The position numbers and the translations under genes were made by a program. From an uncultured Clostridia bacterium (GTDB lineage Bacteria > Bacillota > Clostridia > Christensenellales > Borkfalkiaceae), in contig CAJGCN010000073.1 of the NCBI GenBank assembly GCA_904501815.1, forward strand, positions 1 to 6,346: a stretch of 6,346 bases of DNA, in the 5' to 3' direction. Positions within the stretch are counted from its first letter, which is position 1. Each line of letters opens with the position of its first letter. Of the stretch, positions 1 through 5,155 are shown one piece after another. The notes beneath the pieces are model-generated. The model saw nothing but the letters and a program-made list of their open reading frames with translations. It did not search any database and was not told the origin of the DNA.

Positions 1-5
1 ACGGC

Positions 6-37
6 AGGGAGATCATTTATGAGCTCCCTATATTTTT
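6..37 (+). terminator. Terminator-like hairpin just upstream of the Abi_2 gene
   Basis: AGGGAG (6-11) pairs with CTCCCT (24-29). Inside it, after an A/G mismatch, TCA (13-15) pairs with TGA (20-22) around a TTTA loop. The stem is followed by ATATTTTT (30-37). It could end an upstream transcript, or act as a leaky attenuator for the Abi_2 gene, whose ribosome binding site starts at the next base (38). No promoter is visible between the hairpin and the start codon, so Abi_2 transcription probably enters from beyond the window through this structure. The hairpin is seen directly; its role is inferred. Confidence 0.5.
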
Positions 38-46
38 AGGTGGATT

Positions 47-1051
47 ATGAAAACGATACGGCGCGTGCAACAACGAACGCAAAAAACGGCGGAAAAGATT
101 TATCTTTCCCGCGACGAGCAGGTGCAGAAACTTCGAAACGACGGGCTGATTATACACGACGAGAAACGCGCAAAATACCGTTTGAAATGGGAAGGGTATT
201 ATAATTTCGCCGTCGGGTATAATAGGATCTTTCGCGACGAGAACCGTCGGTATTATCAAGATACGACCTTTGAACAGCTCGAAGCAATCTACGATTTCGA
301 TAAGCATTTGCGCGGGATTGTCTACGAGTACGCGCAGAGCGTGGAATGTACGTTAAAGGCGTTGATTTCCGACGAGTTCAGCCGAAAATACGGCGTTAAG
401 GAACGAGAATACCTTGCGGAAGAAAACTTTACGGACGAGCCTAATGAAAAAGGGAACGTGCGTTGGCTGGTGGCGACTTGTCGAGAAGCCCTTCGCGACG
501 CGGTGAAACAAGGGACGAGCGGGTATAAAGATTACGTCGCTCATAACGCGAAAACGTACGGACACGTGCCCCTGTGGGCGCTCATTCGTTCTCTTTCGTT
601 CGGGAATACGTCGAAGTTTTTAAAGCTGATGAAAAGGGAAGACAAAGCGGCGATTGCTTCGGAATATAATCTTTCGCAAAGTATGCTTTGTAATATGATG
701 GAAGTGGCGGTATGCTTTCGAAACGTTGCCGCGCACGGGGAAAGAACGTTTTGCACGTTGCTCTCTTCCGTTCGCCTGAGTGAAAAATTGCCGATATTCC
801 GTTCTTTGCAAATCCCTAAAAAAGCGGACGGAACGCCCGAATACGGCAGGAGTGATTTTATGGCGTTTCTCATTTGCTTAAAGCATTTGTTGCCACACGG
901 GGAATTTGCCGAATGTCTGCGTCGCGTTCGCGCGGAAGTGGACGTACTTTCCAAATCGCTTCCGCCCTTTATTATGAGAAAGGTCTACGAACAAAGCGGA
1001 TTGAGCGGAGCTTGGCGTAAATTAGATATTATCAAAATATACGGAAATTGA
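47..1051 (+). CDS. Abi_2 (AbiD/AbiF-like) HEPN-family protein
   Basis: A 334-residue soluble protein resembling the Abi_2 family (abortive infection proteins AbiD/AbiF), whose members act in phage defence or as toxins and are thought to be HEPN ribonucleases. Family traits seen: an N-terminal segment with KLRNDGLII (28-36), the YYNFAVGY block (51-58), the TFEQLEAIYDFDKHLR block (74-89), VPLWALIRSLSFG (174-186), and the HEPN Rx4H signature RNVAAH (225-230) followed by GERTF. The conserved Arg225 and His230 are both present, so the predicted active site looks intact. About 100 residues follow the motif. The start has an AGGTGG ribosome binding site (38-43), a one-base departure from AGGAGG, only three bases before the ATG. 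The gene looks solitary: no partner protein is visible in the window. RNA cleavage and defence are inferred from the family, not shown here. Confidence 0.85.
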   Translation: MKTIRRVQQRTQKTAEKIYLSRDEQVQKLRNDGLIIHDEKRAKYRLKWEGYYNFAVGYNRIFRDENRRYYQDTTFEQLEAIYDFDKHLRGIVYEYAQSVECTLKALISDEFSRKYGVKEREYLAEENFTDEPNEKGNVRWLVATCREALRDAVKQGTSGYKDYVAHNAKTYGHVPLWALIRSLSFGNTSKFLKLMKREDKAAIASEYNLSQSMLCNMMEVAVCFRNVAAHGERTFCTLLSSVRLSEKLPIFRSLQIPKKADGTPEYGRSDFMAFLICLKHLLPHGEFAECLRRVRAEVDVLSKSLPPFIMRKVYEQSGLSGAWRKLDIIKIYGN

Positions 1052-1096
1052 CGTTTGGTCGTTGGAATAAAGAAATAAAACCATAATATAAATATA

Positions 1097-1120
1097 CGCG
1101 CTCGCTTGCGCCTACGCGCG
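1097..1120. repeat. GC-rich inverted repeat in an AT-rich gap
   Basis: CGCGC (1097-1101) and GCGCG (1116-1120) can pair around a 14-base loop. An alternative is GCGC (1098-1101) with GCGC (1108-1111). The patch contrasts sharply with the A/T-rich bases around it in the 223-base gap between the Abi_2 and ABC genes. It is followed by A residues, not T, so it is not a plus-strand intrinsic terminator. On the minus strand the stem is preceded by a T run, not followed by one. It may be an intergenic repeat copy; only one copy lies in this window. Confidence 0.3.
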
Positions 1121-1203
1121 AAAAAACGGGCGGAAGAAAGGAAAAACTTCCCAAGTTGTGCAAAGTATACAATAGAAAACGAGAAGTTTGGACGAATTGT
1201 CCA

Positions 1204-1232
1204 TTGTAAAAAATCTCAAAATATAGTAAAAT
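1204..1232 (+). promoter_or_regulatory. Probable sigma-A promoter of the ABC ATPase gene
   Basis: A TTGTAA -35 (1204-1209) and a TAAAAT -10 (1227-1232) are separated by 17 bases. The -35 matches consensus at 4 of 6 positions and the -10 at 5 of 6. Transcription would begin near 1239, giving a leader of about 36 bases with a strong GGAGG ribosome binding site at 1261-1265. The inverted repeat GGAC...GTCC (1190-1202) sits one base upstream of the -35. Confidence 0.55.
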
Positions 1233-1274
1233 GTTATTAGTTAAAATTATAATCCATTTTGGAGGAAAAAGATT

Positions 1275-2723
1275 ATGTCAGGACTTTTGCTGAAAGGCAT
1301 TAACAAAGTATACCCTTCCGGTGTACAAGCAGTATTCAATTTCTGCCTTGATATCAGAGACAAGGAATTTATCGTTCTCGTAGGACCTTCGGGTTGCGGT
1401 AAATCCACCACGCTCCGTATGATTGCAGGGTTGGAAGAAATTTCTTCGGGTGAACTTTATATCGACGGTAAGCTCGTGAATGACGTCGTTCCTAAAGATA
1501 GAGATATCGCGATGGTTTTCCAAAACTACGCGCTTTATCCCCACATGTCCGTTTACGACAACATGGCGTTCGGTTTGAAACTTCGCAAAGTACCCAAGCA
1601 GATTATCGACGAAAAAGTAAAAGCTGCGGCGGCTATTCTCGGTATCACCGATTATCTTTCGAGAAAACCGAAGGCGTTGTCCGGCGGTCAACGTCAACGT
1701 GTTGCGCTCGGTCGTACGATCGTTCGTGAACCCAAAGTGTTCCTTCTCGACGAACCTTTGTCGAACTTGGACGCTAAGCTCCGTGCTTCCATGAGAACGG
1801 AAATTTCTAAGCTCCACACCCGTCTTGCTACGACGTTTATCTACGTCACGCACGACCAAGTTGAAGCTATGACGATGGGTACGAGAATCGTCGTTATGAA
1901 AGACGGTTTCATGCAACAGGTAGATACCCCTCAAAACCTTTACGATTATCCCGTAAACCTTTTCGTTGCGGGCTTTATCGGAACGCCTCAAATGAACTTC
2001 TTCAAGGAATCTACGCTCGTTTCTAAGAAGGGCAAGGTATACGTGAACTTCGTTGGCGGAAACAGTATTCTCCTTCCGAAGAGCGTTGAAAGCAGAATTA
2101 AGAACTTGAACGAATACTTGGATACGGGTAAGCCCGTCACGCTCGGTGTTCGTCCTGAAGATATTCACCAAGACCAAATGTTCATTGCGAACTCGCCCGA
2201 CACCGTGATTAAAGCGCGTATCGAAGTTATCGAAAAGCTCGGTGCGGAAACGCAAATCTATTGCGAACTTGACTACGAAGGAAAGGAAAGCTCGGTTATC
2301 GACAACTCCACGCAAATGATCGCGAAGATTTCCAGCCGTGCGGTTGTAGAAATTAAGAGCGTTGTAGAACTTGCGTTCGACGCTAACCACCTTCACATGT
2401 TCGATGGCGAAACGGAAGCTACGATGCTTGATCGCGACGCTGGCTACGAAGTTATCGAAGAAAACGCAGAAGGTTCGGCGTTCGTTCCTCCCACACCTCA
2501 AGAAATGCGCGCGCAAATCGACGCGGCTCGTATCGTGACGAAAGAAATGAAAGCGCAAATGAGAAGAGATGCGAAAATGGCGAAGAAAGCGAAGAAAGAA
2601 GAAACGGCTGAAATCGCTGTAGAAGAAGCGGCGGAAGCGCCCGTTGAAGAAGCACCTGCGGCAGAAGAAGCTCCCGTAGAAGCGCCTGCAACGGAAACGG
2701 CTGAAACCAAAGAAAACGAATAA
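1275..2723 (+). CDS. Sugar ABC transporter ATPase, MalK/MsmK/UgpC type, with long charged tail
   Basis: Cytoplasmic ATPase subunit that powers carbohydrate import of the CUT1 (MalK/MsmK/UgpC) class. All nucleotide-binding motifs are visible: Walker A GPSGCGKST (37-45), Q-loop Gln83, signature LSGGQ (135-139), Walker B VFLLDE (155-160), D-loop SNLD (163-166) and H-loop His193. A C-terminal OB/TOBE regulatory region follows (about 235-376), including GVRPEDI (291-297) and a HLHMFDGET end. Family members normally stop near 360-380 residues; this one runs to 482. The extra roughly 100 residues are a basic, helix-prone stretch (about 405-442) and then an Ala/Glu/Pro-rich acidic tail (about 443-482). 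The start is set by GGAGG nine bases before the ATG. No permease or binding-protein gene is adjacent, so it may be a shared ATPase serving several importers, as known for MsmK. The substrate cannot be named. Codon choice (frequent CGT, GGT, GAA) suggests high expression. Confidence 0.93.
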   Translation: MSGLLLKGINKVYPSGVQAVFNFCLDIRDKEFIVLVGPSGCGKSTTLRMIAGLEEISSGELYIDGKLVNDVVPKDRDIAMVFQNYALYPHMSVYDNMAFGLKLRKVPKQIIDEKVKAAAAILGITDYLSRKPKALSGGQRQRVALGRTIVREPKVFLLDEPLSNLDAKLRASMRTEISKLHTRLATTFIYVTHDQVEAMTMGTRIVVMKDGFMQQVDTPQNLYDYPVNLFVAGFIGTPQMNFFKESTLVSKKGKVYVNFVGGNSILLPKSVESRIKNLNEYLDTGKPVTLGVRPEDIHQDQMFIANSPDTVIKARIEVIEKLGAETQIYCELDYEGKESSVIDNSTQMIAKISSRAVVEIKSVVELAFDANHLHMFDGETEATMLDRDAGYEVIEENAEGSAFVPPTPQEMRAQIDAARIVTKEMKAQMRRDAKMAKKAKKEETAEIAVEEAAEAPVEEAPAAEEAPVEAPATETAETKENE

Positions 2724-2729
2724 TTCAAA

Positions 2730-2759
2730 AAAATCTCTCGTCGTTAGGCGGGAGATTTT
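2730..2759 (+). terminator. Intrinsic terminator of the ABC ATPase gene
   Basis: A 13-pair stem (2730-2742 with 2747-2759, two G-T pairs) closes a GTTA tetraloop, six bases after the stop codon. The right arm ends in TTTT and is followed by CCTTTT. The A-run at the base of the left arm means it could also work on the minus strand, stopping any read-through from the DUF1540 gene. Confidence 0.8.
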
Positions 2760-2772
2760 CCTTTTAAAACGA

Positions 2773-2812
2773 AAGAAGAAAACCGCCCGCAATACTTGCG
2801 AACGGTCTTCTT
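2773..2812 (-). terminator. Hairpin terminator, probably bidirectional, mainly for the DUF1540 gene
   Basis: CGCAA (2788-2792) pairs with TTGCG (2796-2800) around TAC. CCG pairs with CGG across a CC/AA internal loop, and AAGAAGA (2773-2779) pairs with TCTTCTT (2806-2812) with a three-A bulge. On the minus strand the core stem is followed by TTTTCTTCTTTCGTTTT; on the plus strand by TCTTCTTTTTTCTT. It lies 18 bases past the DUF1540 stop codon, so its likely main role is ending that transcript, while also backing up the ABC terminator. Confidence 0.65.
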
Positions 2813-2830
2813 TTTTCTTAAAGTATTTGA

Positions 2831-2998
2831 TTACTTTCTTTCGAAGCTATCACAGCAGGTGCAAGCTTCCGAATCACAGTTGCAGGTGTTGCCAACGTGG
2901 ATTTTGGAAAGCGTGCAGTAGTCGCCGGAACGGTTATACTTACATTCCGTCACGCCGCAACCGATACAGGTGTTTACGCCTTTTTGTTCGTTGTTCAT
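2831..2998 (-). CDS. Small cysteine-rich DUF1540 protein
   Basis: A 55-residue protein read on the minus strand, with nine cysteines: positions 11, 14, 19, 28, 39, 41, 46, 48 and 49. The pattern CxxCxxxxCKYN...YCTLSKIHVG...C..F matches DUF1540, a family of tiny Cys-rich proteins common in Clostridia and Bacilli and of unknown function. The spacing suggests a bound metal such as zinc; that is inferred. Here the end of the domain is richer in Cys than usual, with CNCDSEACTCC at 39-49. A textbook AGGAGG ribosome binding site lies just upstream of the ATG on the minus strand (complement of 3004-3009), which makes the gene convincing despite its size. It diverges from rplI and converges on the ABC gene, so it is its own unit. 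No clear promoter for it could be picked out in the 144 bases to rplI. Confidence 0.88.
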   Translation of the reverse strand: MNNEQKGVNTCIGCGVTECKYNRSGDYCTLSKIHVGNTCNCDSEACTCCDSFERK

Positions 2999-3062
2999 AA
3001 AAAGTCCTCCTTTAAGATATTAAAAAGTATGCTCGATTTCCGTTTATTTTATGCGTAGATTA

Positions 3063-3091
3063 TTGACTTTTTTTCTTTTTTGCGGTAAAAT
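3063..3091 (+). promoter_or_regulatory. Sigma-A promoter of the rplI-yitT operon
   Basis: TTGACT (3063-3068) and TAAAAT (3086-3091) are 17 bases apart, each one base off consensus. Transcription would start near 3098, leaving a leader of about 45 bases. The leader holds the small hairpin at 3112-3125 and then the AAGGAG ribosome binding site at 3131-3136. Confidence 0.75.
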
Positions 3092-3111
3092 GTAGATAAA
3101 AGTAAAGTTGC

Positions 3112-3125
3112 GGCGATTGTTCGCC
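3112..3125 (+). promoter_or_regulatory. Small perfect hairpin in the rplI leader
   Basis: GGCGA (3112-3116) pairs perfectly with TCGCC (3121-3125) around a TTGT loop, ending five bases before the ribosome binding site. It has no T-run, so it is not a terminator. It could stabilise the mRNA or be a protein-binding site for translational control; neither role is shown by the sequence. Confidence 0.35.
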
Positions 3126-3142
3126 ACGAAAAGGAGCGTATT

Positions 3143-3583
3143 ATGAAAGTTATTTTAAAGGCAGACGTGAAAGGCACGGGTAAGAAAGGGGATATCGTAG
3201 AAGTTTCAGACGGCTACGGAAAGAATTTTCTTTTAAAGAAAGGACTTGCCGAGCTTGCAACGGCAAGCGGGGTGAACGAAGTGATGCAAAAAAAGAATGC
3301 AATCGCTTTTCACAAAGCAGAAGAAGTGAAAGCAATGCAAGCGCTGGCGAACGAATTAAAGGATAAAAAAGTAGTCGTTAAGATTAAGGTCGGGGAAAAC
3401 GGCAAAGTATTCGGCAGCGCAACGGCGCAACACGTAGCGCAAGCGCTTTTTGAAATGGGCTACGACGTTGATAAAAAGAAAATTAAAATGGACGCGGTGA
3501 AATCGCTTGGCTGTTTGACGGCGGAAATCCGCTTAATGGAAAATATTACTACGAAAATTAACGTTTGCGTGGAGGCGCTTTAA
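3143..3583 (+). CDS. rplI: Large-subunit ribosomal protein bL9
   Basis: Ribosomal protein L9 of the 50S subunit, which binds 23S rRNA and helps keep the reading frame. At 146 residues it is the usual family length. The N-terminal rRNA-binding domain (1 to about 47) carries the full L9 signature at 13-40, with Gly13, Gly16, Val21, Gly24-Tyr25, Asn28-Phe29-Leu30, Gly34, Ala36 and Thr40 in the expected places. A long charged linker helix (about 45-75) and a C-terminal domain with GKVFGSAT (87-94) and the KSLG turn (120-123) follow. The start is set by AAGGAG (3131-3136), six bases before the ATG. In many Bacillota rplI lies near gdpP and dnaB. Here it is first in a two-gene unit with a YitT-family gene only nine bases downstream. 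Confidence 0.97.
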   Translation: MKVILKADVKGTGKKGDIVEVSDGYGKNFLLKKGLAELATASGVNEVMQKKNAIAFHKAEEVKAMQALANELKDKKVVVKIKVGENGKVFGSATAQHVAQALFEMGYDVDKKKIKMDAVKSLGCLTAEIRLMENITTKINVCVEAL

Positions 3584-3592
3584 GGTTTTTCT

Positions 3593-4564
3593 ATGACGGA
3601 ACAGGAAATAAAAGAGTCTAAGCTTCCTGAAAAAATAACGCGGGAAGATTTTGACCATAAATTTGAAAAGAGCAAAGTTTTCTATTATTTAAAAATCGTT
3701 TTGTATTTAATTTTATCCGCAGGCTTAGTCGCGTTTGCAGCGCATTGTTTAATTGAGCCTAACGAGTTTACTATCGGCGGTGCTTCGGGGATTGCGATTA
3801 TGGTTTCTTATGTCACGCAAGGAGCTGTTCCGCAAAGTGCTATCGTGTTTGCCATTAACGCGCCACTCGTTATCGTATCTTTCTTTTTTGTAAAAAGAAA
3901 ATTTGCCGTGCTTACTTTTTTGAATATTCTTTTGCAATCCTTATTTTTATTAATTTTAGAAAATTGTGGCGCGCCTCGCATAGAATTCGAAGCGGGTACT
4001 CGTATTTTTGCGGCGATTGCCGGCGGGGTTTGTATCGGCGTTTCAGTTGCGTTTGCTTTTAAAATCGGCGGATCGACGGGGGGTACCGATATATTAGCGG
4101 TGATAATTCAAAAAAAATGCCCAGCGCCTTCGATTGCATGGATGATTTTCTTTGTAAACGCAGCGATTATCGGGGTATCGTTTATCGTATTTTACGACGA
4201 AGGTTCTGCTATTGCCGTAAATTTATTGCCGATCATGATGTCGTTATTCGAAGTATACGTCGAAAGCAAAACCAACGATTCTATGACGAACGGGTTTCAA
4301 TCTGCCATTGAGTTTAGAATTATTACGGATAAGCCCGAAGAACTCTCTCTTGCGCTTATGAAAGAACTTTCGCGCGGGGTGACGGAACTTCCTGCAACGG
4401 GTATGTATACCAAAGAAAAACATTCTATGCTCGTATGCGTAGTCAACCGCCGTCAGGTCAACGCGTTAAGGCGGATTATGAAAGAAATCGATCCGCAGGC
4501 GTTTGCCGTGATGAGCAACGTTTCGCAAGTGTTGGGCTTAGGATTTTTTGCGAGCGAACAGTAA
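3593..4564 (+). CDS. YitT family membrane protein (DUF161 plus DUF2179)
   Basis: An integral membrane protein of the YitT family, 323 residues, function unsettled. The membrane part (about 31-220) contains roughly six hydrophobic segments, near 31-52, 60-76, 82-100, 104-122, 137-158 and 181-200, plus a weaker one at 205-220. Family hallmarks are TIGGASGIA (60-68) and KIGGSTGGTDILA (157-169). The C-terminal cytosolic DUF2179 domain (about 235-320) begins near SAIEFRIITDKPEEL and ends with VSQVLGLGF. A charged N-terminal leader of about 30 residues is longer than is usual in the family. It follows rplI by nine bases. Its likely ribosome binding site, AAGG (3582-3585), overlaps the rplI stop codon, so it is probably translated from the same mRNA. 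No promoter of its own is visible. A transport role is commonly supposed, but no substrate can be inferred here. Confidence 0.92.
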   Translation: MTEQEIKESKLPEKITREDFDHKFEKSKVFYYLKIVLYLILSAGLVAFAAHCLIEPNEFTIGGASGIAIMVSYVTQGAVPQSAIVFAINAPLVIVSFFFVKRKFAVLTFLNILLQSLFLLILENCGAPRIEFEAGTRIFAAIAGGVCIGVSVAFAFKIGGSTGGTDILAVIIQKKCPAPSIAWMIFFVNAAIIGVSFIVFYDEGSAIAVNLLPIMMSLFEVYVESKTNDSMTNGFQSAIEFRIITDKPEELSLALMKELSRGVTELPATGMYTKEKHSMLVCVVNRRQVNALRRIMKEIDPQAFAVMSNVSQVLGLGFFASEQ

Positions 4565-4607
4565 AAAGTCGTTTTTTCTCGAAAAAGTTGAAAAAATTAC
4601 AAAAAAA

Positions 4608-4639
4608 CCTTTATTTTAAAGGGCTTTAACGATTTTTTT
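4608..4639 (+). terminator. Possible weak terminator after the YitT gene
   Basis: CCTTTA (4608-4613) pairs with TAAAGG (4617-4622) around TTT. A seven-T run (4633-4639) begins ten bases after the stem and could pair with the A-run at 4601-4607 to extend it. The gap between stem and T-run is unusual for an intrinsic terminator. No better candidate exists between the YitT stop codon and the HU promoter. Confidence 0.35.
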
Positions 4640-4651
4640 GTCTTTCTACGC

Positions 4652-4680
4652 TTGACAAAGGTCGTTTTATTAGGTATAAT
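4652..4680 (+). promoter_or_regulatory. Perfect-consensus sigma-A promoter of the HU gene
   Basis: TTGACA (4652-4657) and TATAAT (4675-4680) match consensus at every base with an ideal 17-base spacer. Transcription would start near 4687, giving a leader of about 54 bases. The leader has a small possible stem (TCGTAA 4697-4702 with TTGCGA 4706-4711, one G-T pair) and an AAGGGG ribosome binding site ending at 4730. Such a strong promoter fits the abundance of HU. Confidence 0.9.
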
Positions 4681-4740
4681 AGAATTACTTAGTAAATCGT
4701 AAGGTTTGCGAGAATATATTAAAAAAGGGGATTTAACTCT

Positions 4741-5013
4741 ATGAACAAAGGCGAATTGATCAAGGCAGTAGCAGAAAAGGCAGGTTTCACGAACAAAGAC
4801 GCAGCGGTTGCGTACGACGCATTCGTATCCGTCGTCACGGAAGCGTTGAAAGCAGGGGACAAGGTTCAACTTGTTGGACTTGGCACGATTGAAGTGAAAG
4901 AAGTTCCTGCAAAGACGGGCATCAACCCTCAAACGAAAGAAAAGGTTGAAATCGCGGCTTGCAAGAAACCCGTTATGAAGTTCGGTAAAGCTTATAAAGA
5001 ACTTTTTAACTAA
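4741..5013 (+). CDS. hup: HU-type nucleoid DNA-binding protein
   Basis: A 90-residue HU family protein, a dimer that bends and compacts DNA with little sequence preference. The length is exactly typical. Residues 1-45 form the helical dimerisation part (MNKGELIKAVAEKAG...), followed by the beta saddle and the DNA-binding arm with GINPQT (60-65), in which the intercalating Pro63 is kept. Several normally conserved positions differ: Phe47 is Leu, Arg55 is Val and Arg61 is Ile, so the arm is less basic than usual; Cys74 also replaces the usual Ser. It is more like HU than IHF, since the GxNP arm and the 90-residue size fit HU. It is monocistronic, with its own perfect promoter and terminator. 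The ribosome binding site AAGGGG lies ten bases before the ATG. Codon use suggests strong expression. Confidence 0.95.
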   Translation: MNKGELIKAVAEKAGFTNKDAAVAYDAFVSVVTEALKAGDKVQLVGLGTIEVKEVPAKTGINPQTKEKVEIAACKKPVMKFGKAYKELFN

Positions 5014-5025
5014 GTAAGAAAAAAT

Positions 5026-5061
5026 AAAAAACGGAGCGGTGTATATCGCTTCGTTTTTTTT
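5026..5061 (+). terminator. Intrinsic terminator of the HU gene
   Basis: A 13-pair stem (5026-5038 with 5047-5059, one G-T pair) encloses the eight-base loop GTGTATAT and ends in an eight-T run (5054-5061). It lies 12 bases after the HU stop codon. The A-run on the left arm would let it work on the minus strand too. Confidence 0.9.
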
Positions 5062-5106
5062 GCGGAAATAAATGCGTTGCGATAAAAACAAACCGCTTTT
5101 AAATCC

Positions 5107-5135
5107 TTGCAATTCTAAACCGTTCGTGGTATAAT
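5107..5135 (+). promoter_or_regulatory. Promoter of the PfoR-like gene, extended -10
   Basis: TTGCAA (5107-5112, 4 of 6 consensus) lies 17 bases before a perfect TATAAT (5130-5135). TGG immediately upstream (5127-5129) forms an extended -10. Transcription would begin near 5142, at the AAGGA ribosome binding site (5142-5146), leaving a leader of only about 14 bases before the ATG at 5156. Confidence 0.7.
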
Positions 5136-5155
5136 AATAAAAAGGAAAAATACGA

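Noticed and set aside
17..307. 96-codon minus-strand open frame opposite the start of the Abi_2 gene
   Set aside because: It is hydrophobic by reverse-complement composition only, and overlaps a plus-strand gene with strong family motifs.
47..1051. Recent horizontal transfer of the Abi_2 gene based on codon use
   Set aside because: Its codons (more CGC, CGA, GCG) differ from the ABC and HU genes, but those two look like highly expressed genes with biased codons. The difference can be explained by expression level, and no mobile-element traces are visible.
1278..2792. Long 504-codon open frame on the minus strand opposite the ABC ATPase gene
   Set aside because: It mirrors almost the whole ABC gene, is very rich in Phe and Arg as expected for the reverse of a gene with strong codon bias, has no family motif, and runs through the terminator at 2730-2759.
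4117..4311. Short plus-strand open frame inside the YitT gene
   Set aside because: It is an out-of-frame shadow of the YitT coding sequence with no ribosome binding site or domain. The one at 4435-4629 is the same.
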